From: Christensenella timonensis | GTDB lineage: Bacteria; Bacillota; Clostridia; Christensenellales; Christensenellaceae | DNA length: 64,000 nt | Direction: 5' to 3' | NCBI RefSeq assembly: GCF_900087015.1 | Contig: NZ_FLKP01000002.1 | Coordinates: forward strand, 434,001-498,000 | Part shown: one piece after another, positions 26,502 through 34,784 of the stretch | Layout of the letters: every line of letters starts with the position of its first letter | Numbering within the stretch: position 1 is the first letter of the stretch | Translations under genes and position numbers: made by a program | The notes under the pieces: model-generated | What the model saw: only the letters and a program-made list of their open reading frames with translations | Database searches by the model: none | Told to the model about the DNA's origin: nothing

Positions 26502-27146
26502 TCATACGACGACAAGCCCCATGAGCTTTGCAAGCTCGGCCGCCTGCGCGACCGTCACGACCATGCCAAACAGGTCGTCGGCCGTTACGGTGATACCTGA
26601 AATATCGCACGTCGTCATGTCGATTTTTTTCAGGGGCGTCTTGAAAAAGGTTGCCCGCAGGAAAACGCAGGCGTCAAAGCCAAGGCCTTTGAAAACGCAT
26701 TCGCCGAACTCGGCGTTGGAGAAATCGCTTTTGGAAAAGCAGCAGCTTTGCAGCTTTGCGGATGAAAAATTGGTATAAGCGAAATTACAGTCCGCGGCGG
26801 AGAAGTTTTTGAAAAAAGCACGGAAACAGTTCATGCCAACACCTTTGGAAGAAAGCATTTCGCATCGGTTGAAATAAACGTTCTCCAAATTGCTGTTGGA
26901 AAAATCGCACAGCGAAAAGCGTACGTCGATCAATTCTGTTTTGCCGAAATCGCAGTCGATGAATTTGCAATTTTCAAATACCATATTGCGGAAACAGAGC
27001 CGGGACAGGTCGACCTCCTGGAAGGTAACGCCGCTGATCTGCTTGTTTTCAATATCCCGCTCTTCCAGGCGGGCTTCCTCCAAACAGCTTTCGGACAATT
27101 CGCCCCCGCGCAAGGGTTCTGAAAATTCTGGTTTCAATATCTTCAT
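26502..27146 (-). CDS. Pentapeptide-repeat protein
   Basis: The product has 214 residues. From about residue 30 to 190 it carries repeats of the A(D/N)LXX type with Phe or Cys in the centre (C-K-F-I-D, C-D-F-G-K, C-D-F-S-N, S-N-L-E-N, S-D-F-S-N, A-E-F-G-E), which build a right-handed quadrilateral beta helix. Some relatives protect DNA gyrase from quinolones by mimicking DNA; many others have unknown roles, and nothing in this locus points to gyrase. The helix is rich in Cys. It is convergent with the lyase gene. Confidence 0.85.
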   Translation of the reverse strand: MKILKPEFSEPLRGGELSESCLEEARLEERDIENKQISGVTFQEVDLSRLCFRNMVFENCKFIDCDFGKTELIDVRFSLCDFSNSNLENVYFNRCEMLSSKGVGMNCFRAFFKNFSAADCNFAYTNFSSAKLQSCCFSKSDFSNAEFGECVFKGLGFDACVFLRATFFKTPLKKIDMTTCDISGITVTADDLFGMVVTVAQAAELAKLMGLVVV

Positions 27147-27284
27147 TGTATCGTTTCTCCATTCTTCGTCTTTTTTCCATTATATCATGCGCAATGTTCA
27201 TGTAATGTTAACAGCGCGTTCCCTTTTCAATAAATTTTTGCTGTGATACAATGAAAAAAAAGAAGCATCCTGAAAAAGGAAAAA

Positions 27285-28229
27285 ATGGGGTTCTTTATGA
27301 AAAAGTTATCGATCATCGTACCTGTGTACTATAATGAACAGAACCTGCGGCCGCTGTATGACGACCTAAAGGAAAAAGTACTTGCGACGTTGCCGTGCGA
27401 CTATGAGATCGTCTTTGTGGACGATGGTTCCAAGGACGGCTCTTTTGGGGTCATGCAGGAGCTAAAGCAAATGGACAGCAAAATCAGGACGGTGAGGCTT
27501 ACGCGGAATTTTGGGGAACATGCGGCGCTTCTGGCCGGTCTTTCCGTTTGCAGCGGAGACTGTGCGGTGCGCAAGGCGGCGGATTTACAGGAACCGTCGG
27601 AAATGATCCTGGAAATGTTTGAAAAATATGAGGAAGGCAACAAGGTCGTGCTGGCGGTTCGTGCCGACCGCGAAGACCCGGCCGGACAGAAAGCGCTTTC
27701 TTCCCTTTATACGAATACCGTGCGCAGGTTTGCGCTCAAAAATATGCCGGAAGGCGGGCTGGATTCGTTTTTGATCGACCGCCAGATCATCGACCTGATT
27801 GTGAATATGAACGAGAACAATGCGCCCATCACGGAGCTCATCCTTTGGAGCGGATTTGCATCCGCGCATGTGTATTATGTGCGTAAAAAACGAGAGGTAG
27901 GGAAATCGGGCTGGACACTTTCCAAAAAGGTCAAGATGACAATGGATTCCCTGCTGGGCTTCTCTTATTTTCCCGTCCGCTGTATCCTTGGCGTAGGCGG
28001 CGTGAGCTTTATCGCTGCGGTGTTGTGGGGCATTGTGCTTTTGGTACTCTCCCTTATGGGGTACACGGTGGAGCCGTACATCGTGCTTGCATTCCTGCTC
28101 GTTTTGGTGATGGGCATCGTAATGGTCGCCATGGGCGTACTGGGGGAATATTTATGGCGCACGTTCGACGCGGCGCGTAGACGTCCGGTGTTTATCATCG
28201 ACGAAACCGACGATACAAGCAAGGAATAA
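27285..28229 (+). CDS. GT2 glycosyltransferase, DPM1/ArnC-like, with two membrane helices
   Basis: The product has 314 residues. The N-terminal GT-A domain begins LSIIVPVYYNEQNL and holds VFVDDGSKDGS and the acceptor-region A-D-L-Q-E-P-S-E motif. Near residue 230 a pair of long membrane helices follows, as in enzymes that load a sugar onto undecaprenyl or dolichyl phosphate. A second in-frame ATG at 27297 is also possible. The gene 16 bases downstream resembles a sugar aminotransferase, an arrangement similar to the ArnB/ArnC pair that modifies envelope lipids. That link is inference. Confidence 0.87.
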   Translation: MGFFMKKLSIIVPVYYNEQNLRPLYDDLKEKVLATLPCDYEIVFVDDGSKDGSFGVMQELKQMDSKIRTVRLTRNFGEHAALLAGLSVCSGDCAVRKAADLQEPSEMILEMFEKYEEGNKVVLAVRADREDPAGQKALSSLYTNTVRRFALKNMPEGGLDSFLIDRQIIDLIVNMNENNAPITELILWSGFASAHVYYVRKKREVGKSGWTLSKKVKMTMDSLLGFSYFPVRCILGVGGVSFIAAVLWGIVLLVLSLMGYTVEPYIVLAFLLVLVMGIVMVAMGVLGEYLWRTFDAARRRPVFIIDETDDTSKE

Positions 28230-28245
28230 TGCGGGAGAGCATATT

Positions 28246-29307
28246 TTGCATATAGAATTTGGAAGCGATATCGATACGCAGGCAAATAAAAACGTACGCA
28301 AAAAAACAGGCGAGAACCATCTTTGGGAGGAAGCCTGTTTGTTTCGTTCGGGACGCGATGCGCTGCGCATGCTGGCAAAAAAGCTTTATCCTGCACATAC
28401 AAGGGCTTTTATTCCCGCGCTTAGCTGTGTATCCATGGTAAGCCCGTTCCGGCAGAACGGTATCGGGGTTGTTTATTATCCATTAAAACGGGATTTCACA
28501 GCGGACTATGGCTTTCTGGACGGACGGCTCCGGGACGGGGATATCGTTGTGTATATGGACTATTTTGGCATCCCGACAGCGCGCGCGCACGAAGAGCGGC
28601 GGCATTATTTTTCCCGCAAGAAAAAACAATTGGACGGCCTGGTCACGATCGACGACCGGACGCACAGCTTAAGGCGGGCGGCAAAGGCAAACTTTTCAGC
28701 AGACTATATGCTATTCAGCGTGCGGAAGTGGGCGTCGTTTCCGGATGGCGGATTGCTTCTTTCAAGGGAGCCGTTTGCAGCGGCCTGCGACCCGTACGAC
28801 AGTACCTACCGGGACTTGAAAAAACGGGCGATGGACTTGAAAAGCGAGTACCTGCAAACCGGAAACGCGCAGGCCAAGCGGGAATTCATCCGCTTGTTCC
28901 AGCAGGCGGAACAGGGACTGAGCGCGGAAAACCGCGTGATAGGAATGAGCGAACCATCCGCGCAGCTGCTGAAAACCATTGATTTTGCCAAAGTGGAAAC
29001 GCAAAGAAGGCAAAATGCAGGGGTTTTATTCCGCATGCTGTATGAATATTCGCTGCTGCCGGAGGTGTTGGAAGGGCCGCTGTTTTTCCCGGTAATGGCC
29101 GAACACCAAAAGGCCGCGCAGCAATACCTTGCGAAAAACGGCATTTATTGCCCGGTCATCTGGCCTTTGCAGGGTGATGCGCGGGGCGTGTGCGGAGTAT
29201 GCGAGGATATTGCGGGGCGTATGCTCGCCGTGCCTTGCGACCAAAGATATTCGATACAGGAAATGGAGTATATCGGCGAAAAGATCCTTACCGCCGTGCG
29301 CCTTTAG
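28246..29307 (+). CDS. Divergent DegT/DnrJ-like aminotransferase-fold protein
   Basis: The product has 353 residues and starts at a TTG 8 bases after GGGAG. The overall pattern is that of the DegT/DnrJ/EryC1/StrS family: an N-terminal F-R-S-G-R-D-A-L segment, a middle F-I-P-A-L-S-C stretch, V-Y-M-D-Y-F-G-I-P, and a candidate PLP lysine in FSVRKWASFPDGG. The surrounding residues are unusual (D-D-R-T-H in place of the usual D-A-A-H), so activity on a nucleotide sugar is uncertain. It probably works with the GT2 upstream in making a modified lipid-linked sugar. Confidence 0.6.
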   Translation: MHIEFGSDIDTQANKNVRKKTGENHLWEEACLFRSGRDALRMLAKKLYPAHTRAFIPALSCVSMVSPFRQNGIGVVYYPLKRDFTADYGFLDGRLRDGDIVVYMDYFGIPTARAHEERRHYFSRKKKQLDGLVTIDDRTHSLRRAAKANFSADYMLFSVRKWASFPDGGLLLSREPFAAACDPYDSTYRDLKKRAMDLKSEYLQTGNAQAKREFIRLFQQAEQGLSAENRVIGMSEPSAQLLKTIDFAKVETQRRQNAGVLFRMLYEYSLLPEVLEGPLFFPVMAEHQKAAQQYLAKNGIYCPVIWPLQGDARGVCGVCEDIAGRMLAVPCDQRYSIQEMEYIGEKILTAVRL

Positions 29308-29397
29308 CGGACGGGCCGGCAGGGCCAGCGCAAATCAGGTTGTTTAAGCTGGTAAAAAATGGTTTATTTTAAAGTAGGTAAAAAGTAAAGGAGTGTG

Positions 29398-29532
29398 ATG
29401 AACATGAAAGAGAAAAAAGTCTCGAAGGTCATCACAGATAAGGAGTTTAATCGGCTGATAGCCAGCAAAAATGTCCAAAAAGCTGTGATGGTAAAAGACA
29501 ACAAAGTTTTCAAATACGGATATGACCGCTGA
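29398..29532 (+). CDS. Small basic protein, 44 residues, unknown
   Basis: A short gene with AAAGGAG (29387-29393) before ATG 29398; the second ATG at 29404 would give 42 residues. The product is Lys-rich and ends ...F-K-Y-G-Y-D-R. It has no membrane helix and no recognised domain. A perfect 7-bp terminator with a T run follows 15 bases after the stop, which supports a real transcription unit. The strong ribosome binding site and tight gene end argue against chance. Confidence 0.6.
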   Translation: MNMKEKKVSKVITDKEFNRLIASKNVQKAVMVKDNKVFKYGYDR

Positions 29533-29547
29533 TGAAACGATAAAACT

Positions 29548-29575
29548 TCCCCGCAAATAAGGCGGGGATTTTTTA
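29548..29575 (+). terminator. Terminator after the small basic protein
   Basis: TCCCCGC (29548-29554), a 7-base loop, GCGGGGA (29562-29568), then seven T in the next eight bases. Confidence 0.85.
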
Positions 29576-29588
29576 TTGCCCAAACAAA

Positions 29589-29867
29589 TTACTGGAAGGC
29601 GCCGGCGATCCATCCCGCCACATTGCCCGCGAGCGAGACGAAGGAAATAATACGGATAGCGCAGATCGCAAGTACGATGATGCTGATGATAAGCGCGGCA
29701 TTTTCTACGTTGGATTTCCGCTTCCTGCGCGAAAGAAGGGCAAACACAAGCCCGACAACGCCGATGCCGATCCCTACATACGGCCCGATGACCAGGCTCA
29801 GTGGGAATCCGAGGACAAAACTTGCAATCAGTGCAAATATACTTACAATAATCGATACAACAGCCAT
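29589..29867 (-). CDS. Small membrane protein, 92 residues
   Basis: Three hydrophobic helices with a basic loop (R-R-K-R-K) between the second and third, similar in plan to the DUF4190 kind of small membrane protein, which I offer only as a likeness. The ATG at 29867 has AAAGGGGC upstream; the longer frame to 29903 adds a Cys/Arg-rich stretch without a ribosome binding site. It stands alone, opposite the small basic protein, with that gene's terminator next to its end. Confidence 0.65.
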   Translation of the reverse strand: MAVVSIIVSIFALIASFVLGFPLSLVIGPYVGIGIGVVGLVFALLSRRKRKSNVENAALIISIIVLAICAIRIISFVSLAGNVAGWIAGAFQ

Positions 29868-30169
29868 AAAAGCCCCTTTCCTGCAGCGCCCGGCCCAGCT
29901 CAAAGATCGACGGCATTCTCTTCGTCTCCGGCGAAAAGAATGCCCTTTTTATTATAACAGGAAAGAATCGTTTTGCAAACGGACAGGAAGGAAAGTCCGG
30001 AAAAATGCCTATCTGGGGGCAAAGAAGCGGCTGGATCGGGGACTCTTAGGCTACGGCCATCCGGGTTCGGAATTGGCCTATCTATCCAGGACAGATAAAA
30101 ACCGGAACTCTTAACACAATTTGGCCTGCGCAGGTGATATAATAAAAGAAAACCTATCCGGAGATCGAT

Positions 30170-31636
30170 TTGGCAGGGATATTTGAACAGCTGAACAACA
30201 AACAGAGGGAAGCCGTACAGGCGACCGAGGGCTATGTGCGCGTTATCGCGGGAGCCGGCAGCGGCAAAACGCGGACGCTTACTTCGCGTTATGTATATTT
30301 GGTGGAAGAGCTGGGCGTGTCGCCCGGAAAGATCATGTCCGTTACCTTTACCAACAAGGCGGCGGGAGAGATGAAAAGCCGCATCCGTAGGATGCTCGGG
30401 GATGTGGATACGGGATTTATCAGTACCTTCCACGGCTTTTGCCTGCAGGTGTTAAAAGAGGATATCCACCGGCTGAATTATCCGCAGTCCTTTTCGATCA
30501 TGGACGAAGCGGATCAAAAAAGCCTGCTGGAAGAAATTTACCACGAGCTCGGGCTGAGCCTGCGCGATTATACCTTCCGCGACATGCTCAAGGTGATCGA
30601 CGTGTTCAAAGCGCCGTATGGATACGTCGGACAGGTCACAGAGCCGGACGAACAAAAGGCGGTCAAATATTTTTCCAGTTTCACGAGGGACATGAAAGAC
30701 CGTATCCTGGGGAAATACGTCCAAAAACAGCGGCGCAATTTTATGCTCGATTTTGACGATATCATCAACTATACGCTGTATTTATTCACCCGCTATGGGG
30801 ATGTCCTGCAAAAATGGCAGCAGAGGCTGCAATATATCCAGGTGGACGAATTTCAGGATGTGGACGCAAAGCAGGCACAGCTTGTGTATATGCTTTCGGG
30901 CGGATACGGAAACCTGTTTGTAGTGGGCGATCCCGACCAGACGATCTATTCCTGGCGGGGCGCGGATGTGCATATTATCCTCGATTTCGACAAGGAATTT
31001 CCGCAGGCCAAAACAATCTATCTCAATACGAACTACCGTTCCACGCCACAGATTTTGGATGTGAGCAACGACCTGATCTCAAAAAATACAGCGCGCCTGA
31101 AAAATGTTCTGTGCGCTGTGCGCGAGGACGGAGCCAAGGTATATTATAAACATACGAAATCTACGATCGGGGAGGCAGCCTATGTCGCGCGCACCATACG
31201 CTTCCTGATGGAAAGCGGCGTTAAGCCCTATCAAATCGCGGTGCTTTACCGTGCGCACTACGTCTCCCGCAGCCTGGAGGAAGCGTTCGTCAAAGAGGAT
31301 ATTCCTTATTCCCTTTTCAACGGCGTGGAATTTTACAACCGCAAAGAGATCAAGGACGTTCTTTGTTATTTGCGTATGCCGCTTGCCTTCGACGATATCT
31401 CTTTCCTGCGTACGATTAATACGCCGCGCCGCGAAATCGGCCGCACGCGCCTCAATTTCCTGAACGAATATGCGGAAAATAACAATGTAAAGCTTTATGA
31501 CGCGCTCAAGGATAACCTGTCACATGAAAAAATCAAAAGCACGAAGGCGCGGCGCTATGTGGAAGTGATCGAGCGTTACGCGGCGTGGATCTATACTAAA
31601 AAAGTAGACATAAAAGTAAACAGTCTATTACAATAA
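30170..31636 (+). pseudogene. UvrD/PcrA-type helicase, 3' end lost to an IS
   Basis: The open frame has 488 codons; UvrD-family helicases have about 700. Present are the Walker A motif AGAGSGKT (residues 27-34), T-F-T-N-K-A-A-G-E-M, the Walker B VDEFQD near residue 227, GDPDQTIYSWRGA near 255, and the N-Y-R-S motif. The later motifs V (the V-H-x-A-K-G-L-E-F type) and VI are missing. About the last 14 codons come from the left end of the IS. The start is a TTG with GGAG upstream and an extended -10 box (TGA-TATAAT, 30135-30143). Helicase activity is unlikely without motifs V and VI. The missing 3' part is not found on the far side of the IS. Confidence 0.85.
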
Positions 31637-31662
31637 AAGAGACACAAAAAGGAGGTTCTTTC

Positions 31663-31950
31663 ATGGCTGCAAATAACTTCAAAAAATACGATGATGATTT
31701 TAAAAAGTCTCTCGTATCTCTTTTCCAAAATGGCAAAACACAGACCCAACTCTGTAAAGAGTACGGCGTTTCTCAATCCGCCCTTGGCAAGTGGATCAAG
31801 CAGTATTCTACCGTTCAGGTCGACGACGGTGAAGTCCTTACTGCCAAACAGGTTAAGGAACTCCAAAAACGGAATGCACAGCTCGAAGAAGAAAACCTTA
31901 TCCTAAAAAAAGCGATTGCCATATTCACGCCTCACTCAAACAACGATTAG
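31663..31950 (+). CDS. IS3-family transposase OrfA
   Basis: The product has 95 residues. Residues about 5-50 are a helix-turn-helix (K-K-Y-D-D-D-F-K-K-S then T-Q-L-C-K-E-Y-G-V-S-Q-S-A-L-G-K-W-I), followed by a leucine-zipper-like coil (L-Q-K-R-N-A-Q-L-E-E-E-N-L-I-L-K-K-A). It recognises the IS ends. An AGGAGG site precedes the ATG. Seven A in a row (31905-31911) near the end are a -1 frameshift site that would fuse it to OrfB, as is usual for the family. Confidence 0.92.
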   Translation: MAANNFKKYDDDFKKSLVSLFQNGKTQTQLCKEYGVSQSALGKWIKQYSTVQVDDGEVLTAKQVKELQKRNAQLEEENLILKKAIAIFTPHSNND

Positions 31951-32798
31951 ACGCTGTCCACAGGCTCCGTTTTCAGCACCGTATTCAAACGCTTTGCCGT
32001 GTCCTGAATGTCAATAGAAGCACTTACTACAAGCATTTTTATTCTCCTCCCGCTCCCCGTGTTTCTCTTAATCAGGATCTTCGACGCCTTATCCTTACTA
32101 TTTATGCTGATTATGACAAACGCCTTGGCGCCTATAAAATCCACCATGTCCTCCAGCGTGACTATGGCGTCCGCATCAGCGTTGGACGAGTGTACCGCCT
32201 GATGCGCTCTATGCATTTACCAAAAATGTCTACTGCTCACCCCAGACATTATTTCTGTCGTTCCGATGACAGCCTTTGTCCCGACCGTCTCCGCCAAAGC
32301 TTTACTCAAAATGCCCCTAATCTTGTTTGGGTGAGTGATATTACTTATCTGCGGGCTGGCGGAAAATGGTATTATCTTTGCGTTGTCATTGACCTTTTTT
32401 CCCGCAAGGTCATTGCTTGGCACCTGTCTTCCAAACAGGATGTGGACCTTACGATCACTGCTTTCCGTAAAGCTTATGCCGCCCGCAGCGCTCCCAAGGG
32501 TCTGATGTTTCACTCTGACCGTGGAACTCAATATACCGCTTTTGCTTTCCGTAGTCTTTTGGACTCCCTTAATATTGTTCAGTCTTTTTCCAAGAAAGGA
32601 TATCCGTTTGACAATGCTGTATGTGAATCTTTTTTCAAATATCTGAAAAAGGAAGAAGCTAACCGTAGAAGCTACTCTTCTTTTCACGATTTAAAGTTGG
32701 CTATTTTTTCCTATATTGAAGCCTTCTACAATGCCAAACGTCCCCATTCTTCTCTTGGTTATTTGACTCCCGATGAAGCTGATGCTCGTTTCCCCTAA
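31905..32798 (+). CDS. IS3-family transposase OrfB (made by -1 frameshift)
   Basis: The reading frame -1 to OrfA is open from the A7 run and reads K-K-S-D-C-H-I-H-A-S-L-K-Q-R-L-D before the integrase-like part. I therefore give the frameshift point rather than the internal ATG at 32190 as the start. The HTH_21-like part contains Y-D-K-R-L-G-A-Y-K-I, and the rve core carries the DDE triad: D in W-V-S-D-I-T-Y, D in H-S-D-R-G-T-Q-Y, E in N-A-V-C-E-S-F-F-K. The end L-G-Y-L-T-P-D-E-A is typical. Nothing is visibly broken, so the element may be active. Confidence 0.88.
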   Translation, partial: KKSDCHIHASLKQRLDAVHRLRFQHRIQTLCRVLNVNRSTYYKHFYSPPAPRVSLNQDLRRLILTIYADYDKRLGAYKIHHVLQRDYGVRISVGRVYRLMRSMHLPKMSTAHPRHYFCRSDDSLCPDRLRQSFTQNAPNLVWVSDITYLRAGGKWYYLCVVIDLFSRKVIAWHLSSKQDVDLTITAFRKAYAARSAPKGLMFHSDRGTQYTAFAFRSLLDSLNIVQSFSKKGYPFDNAVCESFFKYLKKEEANRRSYSSFHDLKLAIFSYIEAFYNAKRPHSSLGYLTPDEADARFP

Positions 32799-32830
32799 TT
32801 ATCTTCACTTTTTTCTGTCCACTCTATTGA

Positions 32831-32917
32831 CTATACTTCACTGCCGTTTGCGGATTTGCTTTCTACCTTTTTCACTGTTTTGTTCGGGGTCGTTTTTGTT
32901 TTAACTTTCGTATCCAT
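32831..32917 (-). pseudogene. Small Lys-rich gene cut by the IS right end
   Basis: On the minus strand an AAGGAG site precedes an ATG at 32917. The first 25 codons encode a Lys/Thr-rich peptide (M-D-T-K-V-K-T-K-T-T-P). The frame then enters the IS end and stops at a TAG formed by IS sequence (32831-32833). It lies 27 bases after the coiled-coil gene on the same strand, so it was probably the third gene of that operon. The original product is unknown. Confidence 0.6.
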
Positions 32918-32944
32918 TTTATTTCTCCTTTTTTTCAATGCGTT

Positions 32945-33550
32945 TTAATAGCTTGTTGTTTTTGTACCGGATGCCTGGCGGTCAAATTGGCCCTGCTCCG
33001 TATTTTTGGATTGGAAATCCGTATCGTCGGAATTTTTTACCTTGATTTCCTCTGTCTGTGTTCCTGTGACCGGATTTTCCTTATACTTATACTCCTCCTT
33101 GGAAGAATCCTTCATTTCAGGCTCGCTGGAAGAAGAATCGGCGGAGTCCTGCCGGTTTTCGATTGTTTGACTGCTGGTCTCGGAATCCGGCTCTTGATCG
33201 GAGCCCTGTGCTTGCTGGCCTTTGGCCTCATCTTTCTGATCTTCCTTGACCTCTTCGCCGTTGATCTGGGCATCGAGCTTCTGAAGTTCGGATTCGTTCT
33301 CGTCGATTTTCTTACCGATATCCTTCATCTCATCCGTATATTCTTCGCTGTCCTTTACCATTTTGCCAAGCTGCTTATAGTATTCTTCATTTTCGCTTTC
33401 CAGCTGAGCTTTTTGGGTATTCAACTTTGCAGAGTCATAAGCTTCCTTTGATTTGTTTGCAATCGTTTCACCAAACGACATCAAACCGTCCTTTGCCTGC
33501 GAAAATACATCACTTAATACATCGCCTGCGCTTTTGTGTTCCTGTGCCAT
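32945..33550 (-). CDS. Acidic coiled-coil protein, unknown function
   Basis: The product has 201 residues with no membrane helix. Residues about 15-100 are strongly helical and charged, likely a coiled coil (A-K-L-N-T-Q-K-A-Q-L-E-S-E-N-E-E-Y, D-I-G-K-K-I-D-E-N-E-S-E-L-Q-K-L). The remainder is a disordered, Ser/Asp/Glu/Gln-rich tail. A zinc-ribbon or DUF name would be a guess. The start has GGAGG upstream. It is the middle gene of a minus-strand unit with a 93-residue coiled-coil protein and the cut gene beside the IS. A structural or stress role is possible but not shown. Confidence 0.7.
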   Translation of the reverse strand: MAQEHKSAGDVLSDVFSQAKDGLMSFGETIANKSKEAYDSAKLNTQKAQLESENEEYYKQLGKMVKDSEEYTDEMKDIGKKIDENESELQKLDAQINGEEVKEDQKDEAKGQQAQGSDQEPDSETSSQTIENRQDSADSSSSEPEMKDSSKEEYKYKENPVTGTQTEEIKVKNSDDTDFQSKNTEQGQFDRQASGTKTTSY

Positions 33551-33620
33551 AATTTAAACCTCCGTTTATTGTTTTACGCCTAGTCCCGATTATAATGAGT
33601 TGCGAGACAAAGCGGGCAGA

Positions 33621-33902
33621 TCAAACGCGTGGTGTTTCCTTGATATTCTGATGGATATCCTGCGCTGTTTGAATTTCATCTTGTTTTTGCTCGACGATCA
33701 TATCATTGTTGCGTTTTGTTGCGTCGAGTTTGGATTTCTTTAGCTCAACATCGCGTTCACGCTCGAGCTTTGTAACTTTTTTTTCTGCTTTCAATTGTTC
33801 GACCTGAATTTTTGAATCCAGTTTTTCGAGCTTTTCGTTCGCTTTCTGCTGTTCTTTTTGGATATCTTCCTGTAGTTTGCTTATTTTATTATCCTGATAC
33901 AC
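33621..33902 (-). CDS. Small coiled-coil protein, 93 residues
   Basis: Nearly the whole protein is a charged amphipathic helix with heptad-like spacing (I-S-K-L-Q-E-D-I-Q-K-E-Q-Q-K-A-N-E-K-L-E-K-L). There is no membrane segment, no Cys, and no known domain. GAGAGGTG lies before the ATG. It is first in the minus-strand coiled-coil unit, 70 bases before the 201-residue protein. The facing gap to the DUF308 paralogue holds two palindromes, so the two units may share control. Confidence 0.65.
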   Translation of the reverse strand: MYQDNKISKLQEDIQKEQQKANEKLEKLDSKIQVEQLKAEKKVTKLERERDVELKKSKLDATKRNNDMIVEQKQDEIQTAQDIHQNIKETPRV

Positions 33903-34032
33903 GGTATATCACCTCTCTTTCTTTATCGTTCATGCTGTGTCCAAGCATCTGCAGATTCTTGATAGGAAAATTTTTACACACCTTCTCGGGAAGATAAACA
34001 AAATAAAACATTAAAATTAATTGTTTCGGGAC

Positions 34033-34096
34033 ATTGGTTTAACCAATCACTTTGCTGTTTATTTTTTTTGAACGTGACAGTCACTGATATTTATAT
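34033..34096. promoter_or_regulatory. Palindromes and promoter before the second DUF308 gene
   Basis: ATTGGTT-t-AACCAAT (34033-34047) is a perfect 7+7 palindrome. Further on, TTGAAC (34068-34073), 17 bases and TTATAT (34091-34096) form a plus-strand promoter, and its spacer contains the palindrome GTGAC-a-GTCAC (34074-34084). Either may be an operator; the regulator is not evident. Confidence 0.5.
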
Positions 34097-34129
34097 AACC
34101 GAAACAAAAAAACAAGGAGGATATTAAAA

Positions 34130-34702
34130 ATGACTGAAATGGTACAAAAAAAACAGGAACAAGGAAAGGCCCACGCGTCTTCCGGGAAAATTATGACTCT
34201 GGTGCTTGGGATTGTTGCGCTCATCATTGGCATTGCATTGATTGCCAATCCGGTAGCTGGGTTGGAAGTGGTGATGCTGATCGCCGGAATTATAATGATT
34301 GCCTATGGAGCGATTACAATCTTTATGAACATCGTAAAAAGCGTAAAGGATGCGCGTTCGTTTGTCATTCCAATTATCGTGTTGATCATTGGAATTTTGC
34401 TGGTCGTATTCCGCGGCCCGGTCGCAAACGTCGTATTGCCGCTCGTTTTGGGCGTGGGAGGAGTTGTCTATGGCATCGTGAACCTCGTAAAGTCGAACCG
34501 TGTGAAGGAGAACGGTGGATACTGGCAGGCCTCTTTTATCCTGACATTGATTATTTTGGCTCTCGGAGTGATTATGCTGGTCGCTATGTTCGCGGGCGGT
34601 AATGCCGTTGGCGTCATCGTAGGCATTGTGCTCGCTATTTTTGCCGTTGTGAGCATTGTACAGTGGTTCATCGAACGTTCCGCGGTCAGAAACGCAAGGT
34701 AA
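34130..34702 (+). CDS. DUF308 (HdeD-like) membrane protein, second copy
   Basis: The product has 190 residues: a polar 20-residue start (K-K-Q-E-Q-G-K-A-H-A-S-S) then about six membrane helices. It is clearly related to the protein at 16639-17178, sharing the I-F-M-N-I-V-K loop and the F-R-G-P-V-A-N-V-V-L-P-L motif. It has an AAGGAGG site and its own promoter and terminator. The two copies sit next to different neighbours, so a recent tandem duplication is unlikely. A role in stress or envelope state is possible. Confidence 0.82.
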   Translation: MTEMVQKKQEQGKAHASSGKIMTLVLGIVALIIGIALIANPVAGLEVVMLIAGIIMIAYGAITIFMNIVKSVKDARSFVIPIIVLIIGILLVVFRGPVANVVLPLVLGVGGVVYGIVNLVKSNRVKENGGYWQASFILTLIILALGVIMLVAMFAGGNAVGVIVGIVLAIFAVVSIVQWFIERSAVRNAR

Positions 34703-34715
34703 ACAAAAAGCATAT

Positions 34716-34753
34716 AAAAGGGCATGAAATTATCTTGTTCCATGCCCTTTTAC
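34716..34753 (+). terminator. Terminator of the second DUF308 gene
   Basis: AAAAGGGCATG (34716-34726) pairs with CATGCCCTTTT (34741-34751) around a 14-base loop. Confidence 0.8.
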
Positions 34754-34784
34754 TACGCATAAACGAAAGGGGCGAATCAAAAAA

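Larger units (their letters stand above)
31586..32840 (+). mobile_element. IS3-family (IS150 group) insertion sequence
   Basis: About 1.25 kb. The ends are imperfect inverted repeats: left T-G-G-A-T-C-TATACT...AGTAGACA and right (reversed) T-G-A-A-G-TATAGT...AGTGGACA, with TG/CA termini typical of the family. The exact ends may be off by about 6 bases. It holds orfA and orfB with a frameshift site, both apparently intact. Codon use is T-rich, unlike the genes around. I see no clear 3- or 4-base target duplication, and both flanking genes are cut, which suggests an adjacent deletion. Confidence 0.85.

Noticed and set aside
32190-32192. ATG as the start of the IS OrfB
   Set aside because: The frame is open back to the A7 slip site and the upstream part has family-like sequence.
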